DNA of 64,000 bases. Source: Gordonia hydrophobica NBRC 16057 (lineage in GTDB: Bacteria; Actinomycetota; Actinomycetes; Mycobacteriales; Mycobacteriaceae). Location of the stretch: positions 1 through 64,000 of the forward strand of contig NZ_BCWU01000015.1 of the NCBI RefSeq assembly GCF_001592365.1, read 5' to 3'. Positions 16,082-25,391 of this stretch are shown here, one piece after another. A program made the translations under genes and the position numbers. The number at the start of each line of letters is the position of its first letter. Within the stretch, counting starts at the first letter, position 1. The notes under the pieces are model-generated. The model was not told the DNA's origin. It made no database searches and saw nothing but the letters and a program-made list of their open reading frames with translations.

Positions 16082-17658
16082 CGTCGCCGCAGAGCGAACC
16101 CGCCGTCGAACTCATCCGCGCGGAGAATCTCTGGGACCTGCTCACCGAGCGGGTGCGATCGACCCCGACGCGCGAGTTCGTGGTCGATGAACGCGGCCGC
16201 CGGTTCACGTTCAAGGACTTGTTGGACCTCGTCGAGTCCACGGCCGCAGCCCTCCACGGTTACGGTGTTCGGGCCGGCGACGTGGTGTCCTGGCAACTGC
16301 CGAGCAGTATCGAATCCATGGCGCTGGCGCTGGCGCTCGGCCGCCTGGGTGCAGTGCAGAATCCGATCATCCCTATGCTGCGGGAGAACGAGGTGGAGTT
16401 CATCACCGGGCAGGTCGGTACGTCATTGCTTATCGTGCCAGGTGAGTACCGGGGTTTCGGCCATGGTGCGATGGCGACCTCGATCTCCGGACGGATCGAT
16501 GGGCTGCGCGCACTGATCGTCGACGAGACGTGGATGTCCGGTGACCCGTCGGCCCTGCCGGGCCGGCCTGACCGAGACGATGACGCAACCAGCTGGATCT
16601 TCTACACATCCGGCACCACGGCGGCACCCAAGGGCGTCAAGCACAGTGACGCCGGACTGATCTCCGCAGCGAAGACGTTTGTCACCAACGTGCGGGTGAC
16701 TCCCGAGGAGCGGTGCGCGGCGTACGTCCCGATCACCCATGTCGGCGGCATAGCTCATGTCCTGAGCAGTCTGCTCGTCGGGCACATGCTGATCACCGCT
16801 GCCGGGTTCGTGCCCGATGACAACGCGGATCAGTTGATCTCCGAGCGTGCGACCCTCATCGGTTCCGGACTGCCGTTCACCACCGAGTACCTCCGCATCT
16901 CGCGTGAGCGCGGTGCTGTACCGCTGTTCCAGTACGCTCGCGCCACCCTCGGCGGGGGCTCCGGAAGGCCCCCCGAACTGAGTGCGGCCGCGGCCGAGAA
17001 TCTCGGTGGAGTGGGCATCATCTCCGGGTACGGAATGACCGAATGCCCCTACCTGACCTGGGGTAGCCCTGACGACACCGCCGAAGAGCATGCGGTCTTC
17101 GAAGGTATGCCAGGTCCTCAAGGCCGGCTGCGTATCGTCGGTGACGGCGAAGCCGAACTGCCCGCCGGAGAGATCGGTGAGATCCGGGTGTACGGGCCGC
17201 AGCTGTTCAAAGGCTACGTGGACCCGGCGCAAGAAGAGGGTGCACTCGATGAGCAGGGCTATTTCCGGACAGGTGACCTCGGTTTCCTGAACGAGGCAGG
17301 TCGGTTGTCAGTCACTGGCCGCATCAAGGACATCATCGTCCGCAAGATGGAGAACATCTCGGCCCGGGAGGTCGAGGAGGTGCTGATCAAGGACCCGGCG
17401 ATCGCGGATCTCACGGTGATCGGCATGCCCGACAGCACGTCCGGGGAGCGGGTGTGCGCTGTCGTGGTGCCGGCCGATCCCGCGGTACCGCCCAGTCTTG
17501 ACTCGGTCCGCGCATTCCTCGCCACCACCAGCCTGAACAAGCGCAAGTATCCGGAACAGGTCGAGGTCGTCGACCGGATTCCACGCAACTCACTCGGGAA
17601 GATCACCAAGTCGCAAGTGCGCAGTGACCTTCTCGACTCGCAGCAAAGGTCTCGGTGA
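16078..17658 (+). CDS. Second acyl-CoA ligase (cyclohexanecarboxylate-CoA-ligase-like)
   Basis: This 526-residue ANL ligase has FYTSGTTAAPKGVKHSD as P-loop, PITHVGGIAHV, SGYGMTECPY, RTGDLGFLNE and a C-terminal PRNSLGKITKSQ with the catalytic Lys. It clearly resembles the ligase at 33825-35390 (WQLP, HVGGI and YGMTE in the same order), suggesting a duplicated subfamily. The GTG start overlaps the preceding ligase, and the crotonase start overlaps its stop. Two ligases in series may activate the starting acid and an acid released later in the pathway. Confidence 0.88.
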   Translation: MTSPQSEPAVELIRAENLWDLLTERVRSTPTREFVVDERGRRFTFKDLLDLVESTAAALHGYGVRAGDVVSWQLPSSIESMALALALGRLGAVQNPIIPMLRENEVEFITGQVGTSLLIVPGEYRGFGHGAMATSISGRIDGLRALIVDETWMSGDPSALPGRPDRDDDATSWIFYTSGTTAAPKGVKHSDAGLISAAKTFVTNVRVTPEERCAAYVPITHVGGIAHVLSSLLVGHMLITAAGFVPDDNADQLISERATLIGSGLPFTTEYLRISRERGAVPLFQYARATLGGGSGRPPELSAAAAENLGGVGIISGYGMTECPYLTWGSPDDTAEEHAVFEGMPGPQGRLRIVGDGEAELPAGEIGEIRVYGPQLFKGYVDPAQEEGALDEQGYFRTGDLGFLNEAGRLSVTGRIKDIIVRKMENISAREVEEVLIKDPAIADLTVIGMPDSTSGERVCAVVVPADPAVPPSLDSVRAFLATTSLNKRKYPEQVEVVDRIPRNSLGKITKSQVRSDLLDSQQRSR

Positions 17659-18479
17659 TCACGATGACGTCCGAATCGAAGGATGCACAAGCGCAGTCCA
17701 CGGAAACTCAGTACGAGACGGTCGAGTTCGAGGTCAGCGAGCACATCGCCACGATCACGCTCAATCGTCCGGACCGGCTGAACTGCTTCAACGAGACGAT
17801 GGCCAACGAGATCGCCGAGATATGGGGGCGGGTCCGAGACGACGACGACATCCACGTCGCCGTCCTGCAGGCCAATGGCGACCGCGCCTTCTGCACCGGC
17901 GTCGACCTCGCGCAGGGCGCCTGGTGGACCCATATCAACCGGTTCAACCAGGAGGACCCCGGAGTGCTGCTGGGGCCCAAGCAACATCGGGTCTGGAAGC
18001 CGGTCGTGTGCGCACTGCACGGCATGGTGGCCGGGGGCGCGATGTACTTCGTCAACGAGTCGGACATCGTCATCTGCAGTGACGATGCGGCGTTCTTCGA
18101 TCCGCACGCCAACGGGGGCATGGTCTCGGCTCTGGAACCCATGGGGATGCTGACCCGCGGCGTACCGCTCGGCGATGTGCTGCGCTGGGCGCTGATCGGC
18201 AGTGAAGAGCGGATGACGGCAGAGACGGCGTTGCGGACCGGGATCGTCACCGAGATCACCTCTCGTGACGAGCTGCGGCACCGGGCTCAGGAACTCGCGA
18301 CCGAGATCGCGGGCCGGCGTCCGGAAGCGATCCAGGGGACCGTTCGGGCTATCTGGGAATCACTGGACATGACCCCGTCCGTGGCTCTGCGGCGTGGTTT
18401 GTCGTACACCCAGGTCGGCAATGTGGGATCCGGGCGTACCGATTCGCGAAAGAACAAGCGCAGCCCCCGCTTTCGCTGA
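17655..18479 (+). CDS. Enoyl-CoA hydratase/isomerase family (crotonase)
   Basis: This 274-residue crotonase has the oxyanion-hole segments AFCTGVDLAQG and HGMVAGGAMYF. The C-terminal trimerisation part ends in a basic RKNKRSPRFR tail. In the region of the usual catalytic Glu residues it reads DPHANGGMVSALEP, so the acid/base pair is not standard. Hydration, isomerisation or C-C hydrolysis are all possible. The GTG at 17655 overlaps the ligase stop; an ATG three codons later is an alternative start. It belongs to the same plus-strand operon. Confidence 0.85.
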   Translation: MITMTSESKDAQAQSTETQYETVEFEVSEHIATITLNRPDRLNCFNETMANEIAEIWGRVRDDDDIHVAVLQANGDRAFCTGVDLAQGAWWTHINRFNQEDPGVLLGPKQHRVWKPVVCALHGMVAGGAMYFVNESDIVICSDDAAFFDPHANGGMVSALEPMGMLTRGVPLGDVLRWALIGSEERMTAETALRTGIVTEITSRDELRHRAQELATEIAGRRPEAIQGTVRAIWESLDMTPSVALRRGLSYTQVGNVGSGRTDSRKNKRSPRFR

Positions 18480-18509
18480 TCCGACCCCTACTTTGGACAA
18501 GGAGTTCAT

Positions 18510-20003
18510 GTGAGCACATCTACGCTTACCGACCAGATCGCGAGCTACCCACTGCTCATCGACGGCGCCGAGGTGGCAGCCGAGTCGGGCAAGACCTACG
18601 ACAGTATCGATCCGTTCACCGGTGAACCCTGGGTCCGGGTACCCGACGCCGGTGCAGCGGACATCGACCGAGCTGTCGCCGCCGCGCGGGCGGCACTGTC
18701 GGGACCGTGGGGTGACCTGAGCGCAACGGCTCGCGGGAAACTGCTGTGGCGACTGGGTGAGCTCATCGAACGCGATGCCGACGAACTGGCCGAGCTCGAG
18801 GTCCGCGACGGTGGGAAGCTGTTGCGCGAGATGTCCGGGCAGATGCGCGGTCTTCCGGACTACTACTACTACTACGCGGGGATGGCCGACAAACTCGAAG
18901 GCAGTGTCGTCCCCACCGACAAGTCCAACTTCCTCGTCTACACCACCCACGAACCGGTCGGCGTGGTCGGCGCCATCACGCCGTGGAACTCTCCGCTGCT
19001 GTTGCTGACGTGGAAGCTCGCCGCCGGCCTCGCCGCCGGCTGCACGTTCGTCATCAAACCCAGCGACCACACCCCGGCTTCGACATTGGCGTTCGGGCGT
19101 CTGTTCGCGGAGGCGGGTTTCCCTCCCGGCGTGGTCAACGTGGTCACTGGCTGGGGACCGGAGACGGGTGCCGCGCTGGCCTCGCATCCGGGGGTCGACA
19201 AAATCGCCTTCACCGGGTCGACGGGCACCGGGATCCGCGTCGGGCAGGCCGCGGTGGAGAACATGACCCGGTTCACCCTGGAGCTGGGCGGCAAGTCGGC
19301 GCAGGTGGTCTTTCCCGACGCCGATCTGGATGCTGCGGCCAACGGGGTCGTGTCCGGCATCTTCGCGGCGACCGGACAGACGTGCCTGGCGGGATCGCGG
19401 TTGCTGGTCCACGAGAGCGTCGCCGATGAGCTGATTCAGAAAGTGGTCGCTCGCGCCTCGACGATCGTCCTCGGGGACCCGAAGGATCCGCGCACCGAGA
19501 TGGGACCGGTGTCGAATGAACCGCAGTACCAGAAAGTACTGTCGCACTTCGACTCTGCGCGCGAGGACGGTGCCACCATCGCCTACGGCGGTGAACCCGC
19601 TGCCGAACTCGGCGGCTACTTTGTGAAGCCCACGATCCTGACCGATGTGACGCCGGATATGCGCGCCGTATCCGAGGAGATCTTCGGACCGGTGCTGACG
19701 GTGTCCACGTTCGCCGATGAGGCGGAGGCCGTCGCCGCTGCAAACTCCACCGAGTTCGGACTTGCGGGTTCGGTGTGGACCAAGGACGTGCACCGTGCTC
19801 ACCGGGTGGCAGCCAAGCTCCGGGCGGGCACCGTCTGGGTCAACGCGTATCGCACGGTCGCACCGCACGTCCCCTTCGGCGGAGTGGGCGCGAGCGGTAT
19901 CGGTCGTGAAAACGGTATCGATGCCGTCAAGGACTTCACCGAGACCAAGTCCGTCTGGATCGAACTCAGCGGCGTCACCCGCGACCCCTTCACGCTCGGC
20001 TGA
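18510..20003 (+). CDS. NAD(P)-dependent aldehyde dehydrogenase
   Basis: This 497-residue ALDH has the Rossmann GSTGTG motif, catalytic Glu in LELGGKSAQ, catalytic Cys in GQTCLAGSR, and the PFGGVGASGIGRENG ending. It oxidises an aldehyde to the acid, perhaps one released by aldol cleavage in this pathway. A run of five Tyr residues (DYYYYYAG, encoded by repeated tac codons near 18860-18875) is a small oddity that does not shift frame. It starts at GTG after AAGGAG, 30 bp downstream of the crotonase gene. Confidence 0.92.
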   Translation: MSTSTLTDQIASYPLLIDGAEVAAESGKTYDSIDPFTGEPWVRVPDAGAADIDRAVAAARAALSGPWGDLSATARGKLLWRLGELIERDADELAELEVRDGGKLLREMSGQMRGLPDYYYYYAGMADKLEGSVVPTDKSNFLVYTTHEPVGVVGAITPWNSPLLLLTWKLAAGLAAGCTFVIKPSDHTPASTLAFGRLFAEAGFPPGVVNVVTGWGPETGAALASHPGVDKIAFTGSTGTGIRVGQAAVENMTRFTLELGGKSAQVVFPDADLDAAANGVVSGIFAATGQTCLAGSRLLVHESVADELIQKVVARASTIVLGDPKDPRTEMGPVSNEPQYQKVLSHFDSAREDGATIAYGGEPAAELGGYFVKPTILTDVTPDMRAVSEEIFGPVLTVSTFADEAEAVAAANSTEFGLAGSVWTKDVHRAHRVAAKLRAGTVWVNAYRTVAPHVPFGGVGASGIGRENGIDAVKDFTETKSVWIELSGVTRDPFTLG

Positions 20004-20032
20004 GGCCCGCACACCTAACGAAAGGTTCAACC

Positions 20033-21232
20033 ATGTCAGCAATCGAAGCCGTCATCGTCGCCGGAGCACGTACTCCGGTCGGTACGTCGTTCAAGGGCAC
20101 ACTGCGTGATACCACGGCGATGGAGCTCGCCGAGGTCGTCGTCTCGGAGGTTCAGAAGCGGTCCGGCCTGGCTCCGTCACAGGTCGATGACATCATTCTC
20201 GCCGAATCGAACTACGGCGGCGGCGACGTCGCTCGGTACGCCGCGGTGGTGACCGGGATGCCTCAGGTGCCCGGCCAGTCCCTCAACCGGCACTGTGCCG
20301 GCAGCCTCACGGCCATCGGAAATGCTGCCGGGCAGATCATTTCGGGTGCCGAGCGGGCGATCATCGCCGGCGGCACCCAGTCCGTCTCGACCAGCCCGAT
20401 GCAGGCCTTCCGTACTCCGGGCACCGTGGACCAGTTCACCGAGAAGTGGCTGCCGCCGACCCATCCGGACAGCCCCGAGGCCCCGAATATGGACATGTCC
20501 ATCACCGTCGGCTGGAACACCGCCGCTGCACTGGATCTCACGCGTGAGGAGATGGATGCCTGGGCCCTCAGGTCGCATCAGCGAGCCGTCGCGGCCATCG
20601 ATTCGGGGGCGTTCGTCGACGAGATCGTTCCCGTTTCCGCGCGGCAGCAGGACGGTACGTTCGTGGACTTCACCACCGACGAGCACCCGCGTCGCGACAC
20701 CACGGCTGAGCGACTCGCCGGCTTGAAGCCGATTCACCCGGAGATCGAAGGGTTCTCGATCACGGCGGGCAACTCCAGTGGCGTCAACGACGCGGCCGCC
20801 GCGGTGATGGTGGTCGGGTCCGACCTGGCTGCGGCGGAGGACCTGACCGTGCTGGCCACGGTGAAGGCGTGGGCCGCATCCGCTGTCGAGCCGGCGCAGA
20901 CCGGGCTCGCCGTGCTGGACGTCATTCCGAAGGTCCTGGATCGGGCCGGTATCGGCGTGGCCGATGTTGCACTCTGGGAGATCAACGAGGCCTTCGCCTC
21001 CGTGCCCGTCGCGGCGTGCAAGAAGCTCGGTATCAGTGAGGACGTCGTCAATGTTCTGGGCAGCGGCTGCTCCATCGGACACCCGGTGGCGGCGTCGGGC
21101 GCACGCATGATCCTCTCGCTCACCAACGAACTGCGTCGCCGTGGCGGTGGCTACGGTGTCGCCGCAATGTGCGCCGGCGGCGGCCAGGCCGGCGCTGTCG
21201 TCATCGAGGTTCCCGCCTCCGCGGCCGAGTAG
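20033..21232 (+). CDS. Catalytic thiolase (acetyl-CoA acyltransferase, FadA type)
   Basis: This 399-residue conventional thiolase has the nucleophile Cys88 in NRHCAGSL, the GSGCSIGHPVAASGAR loop with the catalytic His, and the second Cys in AAMCAGGGQAGAVV. Unlike the Ltp-type proteins in this window it keeps the full catalytic set. It should therefore cleave a 3-oxoacyl-CoA with CoA as the last beta-oxidation step. The ATG at 20033 is preceded by AACGAAAGG. Its neighbours are ALDH and flavin reductase-like genes in the same direction. Confidence 0.93.
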   Translation: MSAIEAVIVAGARTPVGTSFKGTLRDTTAMELAEVVVSEVQKRSGLAPSQVDDIILAESNYGGGDVARYAAVVTGMPQVPGQSLNRHCAGSLTAIGNAAGQIISGAERAIIAGGTQSVSTSPMQAFRTPGTVDQFTEKWLPPTHPDSPEAPNMDMSITVGWNTAAALDLTREEMDAWALRSHQRAVAAIDSGAFVDEIVPVSARQQDGTFVDFTTDEHPRRDTTAERLAGLKPIHPEIEGFSITAGNSSGVNDAAAAVMVVGSDLAAAEDLTVLATVKAWAASAVEPAQTGLAVLDVIPKVLDRAGIGVADVALWEINEAFASVPVAACKKLGISEDVVNVLGSGCSIGHPVAASGARMILSLTNELRRRGGGYGVAAMCAGGGQAGAVVIEVPASAAE

Positions 21233-21261
21233 TCCCCATCGAATCGAACAAAGGAAGATCA

Positions 21262-21849
21262 ATGACCCTGGACACTGATGCCGCGAACCGAGTGCTGAAC
21301 GGACTCCGACCGTTCCCGGTTGCTATCACGACGACCGACGGGGGCTTCGCAAACGGCCTCATGTCGTTGTCTGCAGGCTCTGCCAGCATCATCCCGGAGG
21401 CGCCGCGCGCTACCGTGAGCCTGACTAAGTACAACAAGACCCACGACATGCTGCTGAATTCCGGCGTCTTCGCGATGCACATGCTCAGTGCCGGCGATGA
21501 CGAGGTCGATGCGTCGATGGAGATCCTGATGACCCTGGGCGGTAGCTCGGGCCGGGACGGCGACAAGATCGGCAAACTCCGGACCAAGGAAGGCGTCACG
21601 GGTTCGCCGATTCTGCTCGATGCGCACAGCTACGTCGAGTGCCGGGTGATCGGCTCCCTCGACACGCAGGAGAACACGATCTTCGTCGGCGACGTAGTCG
21701 CTTCGGAGGTCTTCAGTGACGCGCAGCGGCTCAAGATCGGCGAAGCCTGGTCGAAGCTGCCCGCAGAGTGGATCGAGCAGTACGACGCCAATCACGTGCC
21801 GCAGTTGCAGAGCGCCAAGGACCACCGTTTCGGTGAGGGGAACGCGTGA
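21262..21849 (+). CDS. Flavin reductase-like (FMN-binding split-barrel) protein
   Basis: This 195-residue protein of the flavin-reductase family has the opening VLNGLRPFPVAITTTDGGFANGLMSLSAGSAS. That is the characteristic start of HpaC-like and related FMN-binding proteins. The ATG at 21262 has AAAGGAAG upstream and is the supported start; a longer frame would overlap the thiolase gene. It may deliver reduced flavin to a monooxygenase, such as the ACAD-fold or LLM-type protein encoded just downstream, or act alone. Its stop overlaps the next start (GTGA). Confidence 0.82.
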   Translation: MTLDTDAANRVLNGLRPFPVAITTTDGGFANGLMSLSAGSASIIPEAPRATVSLTKYNKTHDMLLNSGVFAMHMLSAGDDEVDASMEILMTLGGSSGRDGDKIGKLRTKEGVTGSPILLDAHSYVECRVIGSLDTQENTIFVGDVVASEVFSDAQRLKIGEAWSKLPAEWIEQYDANHVPQLQSAKDHRFGEGNA

Positions 21850-23033
21850 GCGTGGACGCTGAGACCGAGACCGAAGGTCCGCCACTGGGCGCGTGGGAGT
21901 TGCCCGAAGAGCTGGTGATGCTCCGCGAGACGGTCAAGGGTTTCATGGACCGGGAGGTGCATCCGCTCGAGTCGACCCTTCCACACGATGCGGCCGGGCT
22001 GCCGCGCGAACAGCTTCTTCCGTTGCAGGAAAAGGCTCGTCAGCTGGGTTTGTGGGCGCTCCAGACGCCAGCGGAGTACGGCGGAGCGGGCTTGAGTGTG
22101 CTCGGCCAGGTCGTTGTCGCCGAAGAGGCGGCGAAATGCCGTATGGGTGCGTTCTTTCCGGCGCTCGGAGCATTCGGGGGCAACCCGCCCAATGTCATGT
22201 TCAAGGCATCCGCCGAGCAGTTCGAGAAGTTCGCACAGCCGATCCTCGACGGTCAGATGAGCAAGGCGTACACGGCGATCAGCGAAGCGAGCGGTGGGTC
22301 GGACCCGGCGCGGGCCATCACCCTCAAGGCCGTGCGCGACGGTGGCGAGTACGTGCTCAACGGCAGCAAGATGTGGACCTCACATGCTGAGAACGCGGAC
22401 TGGGGTGTGGTGTACGCGCGGACCGGTGAAGGCCGTGCCGGGATATCCTGTTTCATCGTCGAGAAGGGAACACCCGGCCTGACCTTCAATCGGATCGGGG
22501 TGATGGCGTCGTTCTCTCCGTTCGAATTGCACTTCGACGATGTGCGACTGCCCGCGTCGAATCTGATCGGCGCCGAAGGCGGAGGGTTCAAGCTCGCCAG
22601 CGACTTCCTGATCTACAGCCGGATCATTTACGCCGCGGGTCCGATCGGGATAGCGCAGGAGGCGTTGGACACCGCATGCCGCTGGGCGAAGGATCGAGAG
22701 GTCTTCGGGGGCAAGCTCGCCGACAAGCAGGGCATCGCCTGGATGCTCGTCGACGCCGAAGTGCAGCTGCGGGCGGCCCGGCTGCTCATGTATCAGGCCG
22801 CGTGGAATGCCGACCTCGGTAAAGACGTCAAGGTCGATGCGTCGATCGCCAAGATGTACGGCACCGAGGTGGCCTACAACGTCATGGACAAGTGCATCCA
22901 GGTCCACGGCGCCTTGGGCTTGTCTGACGAACTGCCGCTGGAACGGTGGTTCCGCGACCTGCGGGTGAAGCGGCTCGGCGAGGGCGCCACGGAGGTACAG
23001 CGTGTCGTGGTCGCCCGCGAACTGTTCAAGTGA
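21846..23033 (+). CDS. Acyl-CoA dehydrogenase family protein (single subunit)
   Basis: This 395-residue ACAD-fold protein has LQTPAEYGGAGLSVLGQ, AISEASGGSDPARA, LNGSKMWTSHAENADW, and a C-terminal QVHGALGLSDELPLERWFRDLRV. The QVHGALG/WFRD ending is close to the acyl-CoA dehydrogenase subgroup with ring or branched substrates. It has no short partner gene, so a homotetramer is likely. The start GTG overlaps the flavin reductase-like stop. The coupling to a flavin reductase leaves open a flavin-dependent oxygenase role, since some ACAD-fold enzymes are monooxygenases. Confidence 0.85.
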   Translation: MSVDAETETEGPPLGAWELPEELVMLRETVKGFMDREVHPLESTLPHDAAGLPREQLLPLQEKARQLGLWALQTPAEYGGAGLSVLGQVVVAEEAAKCRMGAFFPALGAFGGNPPNVMFKASAEQFEKFAQPILDGQMSKAYTAISEASGGSDPARAITLKAVRDGGEYVLNGSKMWTSHAENADWGVVYARTGEGRAGISCFIVEKGTPGLTFNRIGVMASFSPFELHFDDVRLPASNLIGAEGGGFKLASDFLIYSRIIYAAGPIGIAQEALDTACRWAKDREVFGGKLADKQGIAWMLVDAEVQLRAARLLMYQAAWNADLGKDVKVDASIAKMYGTEVAYNVMDKCIQVHGALGLSDELPLERWFRDLRVKRLGEGATEVQRVVVARELFK

Positions 23034-23042
23034 AGGTGTGAG

Positions 23043-23975
23043 ATGGCTCTGCAGTTCAACCTGATGTTCCCGATGCGCGCGGTGAAGCATTATCGCGAGT
23101 GGATCGGGGACGGCAGTCTCGGCGAGGTCGCCAGGTACTGCGAGGACGCCGGTTTCGACGGTTTCTCCATGAGTGAGCATCCGTATCCGGACCGGAAGTG
23201 GCTGGACAGTGGTGGCCATCATGCGTTCGATCCGTTCGTCTCGCTCGCGATGGCCGCCGAGGCGACCACGAGGATCCGGCTGATCACCTATCTGATGGTT
23301 GTCGGATACCGAAGCCCGTATCTGGGCGCCAAGGCTGCTGCCAGCCTTGATCTGCTGTCGGGCGGGCGGGTCACGCTCGGTCTCGGAGCCGGCTACCTGG
23401 AGTCGGAGTTCAACGCGTTGCGTGCCGACTACGCGGGCCGCGGCAAGCTGTTCGACGAGGGTATCGACGCGATGCGGGCGACGTGGCGTGGCGAGGAGCA
23501 TCTCGGACCGGCGTTCGGCGTCACGGGGCACGTGGCGTTGCCTTTGCCGCTGACTGAGGGTGGTCCTCCCATCTGGATCGGGGGGAACAGCAAGGCAGCG
23601 CGGCGACGCGTGACCGAGAAGGCCGACGGCTGGATGCCCATCGCGCAGAATGCCGAGATGGCCGCGATCACCCGCACGCCTCCCCTCGAGGACGTCGAGG
23701 CGCTGCGCACGCAGGTCAGCGCACAGAACAAGCTGCGTGCCGAGGCAGGCAAGTCGGCGATCGACGTCTCATTTGTGCCGTTTGAGAGTGGTGTGCTGCG
23801 CACGGGGGGCGCCGCCGAGTTCGTGGCTGCCCTCGGGCCTGCGTTGGCGGCGTATGAAGACGCCGGCGTCACGTGGATCACGATCGAGCCGACCAGCCGC
23901 AGCTTCGCTGATTTCAAGACAGACCTCGCCGTGATCAGCGAGGGCCTGATCAATCGGCAGGATGCCCATGTCTAG
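23043..23975 (+). CDS. Luciferase-like (LLM class) flavin/F420-dependent oxidoreductase
   Basis: This 310-residue TIM-barrel luciferase-like protein has YCEDAGFDGFSMSEHPYP, RIRLITYLMVVGYRSP, the LDLLSGGRVTLGLGAGY signature, and IWIGGNSKAARRRV. In Mycobacteriales many of these use F420, but FMN cannot be excluded. It may reduce or oxygenate a pathway intermediate. It lies nine bases after the ACAD gene and overlaps the thioesterase gene. A partial relative occurs at the right edge (63694-64000). Confidence 0.85.
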   Translation: MALQFNLMFPMRAVKHYREWIGDGSLGEVARYCEDAGFDGFSMSEHPYPDRKWLDSGGHHAFDPFVSLAMAAEATTRIRLITYLMVVGYRSPYLGAKAAASLDLLSGGRVTLGLGAGYLESEFNALRADYAGRGKLFDEGIDAMRATWRGEEHLGPAFGVTGHVALPLPLTEGGPPIWIGGNSKAARRRVTEKADGWMPIAQNAEMAAITRTPPLEDVEALRTQVSAQNKLRAEAGKSAIDVSFVPFESGVLRTGGAAEFVAALGPALAAYEDAGVTWITIEPTSRSFADFKTDLAVISEGLINRQDAHV

Positions 23976-24570
23976 CCCCGGCGCGGTGTGTGAGGAAGGA
24001 CAGCTTTCAGCGGCACAGGCCGATGCCTTTGTCGGGATGATCACCGCATTCCGAGACCTGCAGTCAACACTGTGTCTTGTCGCGCCGCCGCCCGAGACGA
24101 TGACGGAATTGACCGGCGCGATCGAGAACGTGGCCACTCGTCTCAAAGAGTTCGAGGTGGGTGAGGGGGAGCGCTTTGCCCGGGACCTGGGGATGCGCGG
24201 GCAAGGCCACCCGGTGCTGATTCCCTACCGGGTCACTGAGCTGTCCGAGACGTCGATGCTCGGGTCCGTGTCGTTCGGACTCGCGAACATGGGGGGTGAC
24301 GGCACTGCTCACGGTGGTGCGATCACCATGCTGTTCGACGATGTCCTCGGGACGTTCGTCAGCCGCAGGGGGCAGCCGGATTCGCGTACAGCCTTCTTGA
24401 AGGTGGACTATCGCAACATCACCCCGGTCAACCGGGAACTGCGGCTGACTGCATCGATCGACAGGATCGAGGGTCGGAAGACCTTTGTGACCGGTGCACT
24501 GGCCGACGGCGACGTCGTATGCGCCGAGGCAGAAGCGCTGTTCGTTCGGGTATTGCCGCCTCAACCGTGA
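23968..24570 (+). CDS. PaaI-like hotdog-fold acyl-CoA thioesterase
   Basis: This protein of about 200 residues has a hotdog domain in the second half. GGDGTAHGGAITMLFDDVLG carries the HGG motif and an acidic residue of the PaaI family, followed by FLKVDYRNITPV. The first 80 residues are a helical extension. I chose ATG 23968, with GGCAGG at good spacing, over ATG 23962. The gene overlaps the LLM stop by eight bases. A thioesterase here could release a stuck acyl-CoA or recycle CoA during aromatic-acid degradation. Confidence 0.8.
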   Translation: MSSPGAVCEEGQLSAAQADAFVGMITAFRDLQSTLCLVAPPPETMTELTGAIENVATRLKEFEVGEGERFARDLGMRGQGHPVLIPYRVTELSETSMLGSVSFGLANMGGDGTAHGGAITMLFDDVLGTFVSRRGQPDSRTAFLKVDYRNITPVNRELRLTASIDRIEGRKTFVTGALADGDVVCAEAEALFVRVLPPQP

Positions 24571-24605
24571 TCGACGGATCAGCCACGATGGGATCGAGGA
24601 GAACA

Positions 24606-25352
24606 ATGACATTCGAGAATGCCGGCGCGTTGGTCACCGGCGCAGGATCCGGCCTCGGGAGGGCTATCGCATGTCGCCTCGCGAAGGACGGCGCGAAGGT
24701 GGTCGTCTCGGATATCGATGAAGGAGGCGGAGCCGCGACTGTCGATGCCATCACCGCCGTCGGCGGCAACGCATCGTTCATCCAAGCGGATGTCTCTGAT
24801 GTCGAGAGCGTCGAGTCGTTGATCGTGGGATCAGTGGAGTACCTCGGGGGCATCGATCTGGCCGTCAACAATGCGGGTATTGCACACACTCCAGGTGATC
24901 TGCATGAGTTGCCGATCGCCGAATGGGATGCGGTGATGGGAGTCGACCTGCGTGGCACGTTCTTGTGCATGCGCGGAGAGCTGGCCCACATGGTCGGGGC
25001 CGGTCACGGCAAGATCGTCAACATGGCGTCGAACGCCGGCACCAAGAACGCGCCGGGCATGCCGGCGTACACGGCTGCCAAGCACGGCGTTGTCGGACTG
25101 ACCAAGAACGCCGCGCTGCAGTACGCGCGCCGCAATATTCAAGTCAACGCGGTGGGGCCCGGCACGATCCTGACCGAGGGAATCGTCGCCTTCGGCGCCG
25201 ATCAGCAGGAGGAATGGGCGGACCTCATCCCGGTCGGCCGCATGGGCACGCCTGAGGAAGTCGCGGCAGCGGTCGCCTATCTGCTCTCGGATGAGGCGGG
25301 CTTCGTCACCGGGCACACCCTCCTCATCGACGGCGGACTGATGTGGGATTGA
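24606..25352 (+). CDS. Short-chain dehydrogenase/reductase, classical type
   Basis: This 248-residue classical SDR has TGAGSGLGRA for cofactor, NNAG, a Ser in NMASNAG, and YTAAK as the catalytic Tyr-Lys pair. It ends with VTGHTLLIDGGLMWD. DIDE after the second strand suggests NAD(H) preference. ATG 24606 follows GAGGAGAAC, which fixes the start. It could oxidise a 3-hydroxyacyl-CoA or a ring cis-dihydrodiol. It is the last gene of the long plus-strand operon and faces a TetR gene across a small hairpin. Confidence 0.9.
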   Translation: MTFENAGALVTGAGSGLGRAIACRLAKDGAKVVVSDIDEGGGAATVDAITAVGGNASFIQADVSDVESVESLIVGSVEYLGGIDLAVNNAGIAHTPGDLHELPIAEWDAVMGVDLRGTFLCMRGELAHMVGAGHGKIVNMASNAGTKNAPGMPAYTAAKHGVVGLTKNAALQYARRNIQVNAVGPGTILTEGIVAFGADQQEEWADLIPVGRMGTPEEVAAAVAYLLSDEAGFVTGHTLLIDGGLMWD

Positions 25353-25356
25353 TCCG

Positions 25357-25380
25357 AACCCCGTGACCGAGAAGGGGGTT
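25357..25380. terminator. Hairpin between convergent SDR and TetR genes
   Basis: AACCCC at 25357-25362 pairs with GGGGTT ending at 25380, giving a 6-bp stem and 12-nt loop in the 39-bp gap between convergent genes. It lacks a clear T-tract, so it is a weak candidate. Confidence 0.4.
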
Positions 25381-25391
25381 ACTCCGCGAGA

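Noticed and set aside
18855..18880. Tandem tac repeat (five Tyr codons) as a phase-variable tract
   Set aside because: It is a 3-bp repeat inside an aldehyde dehydrogenase gene; changes would not shift the frame, and the surrounding protein is normal.
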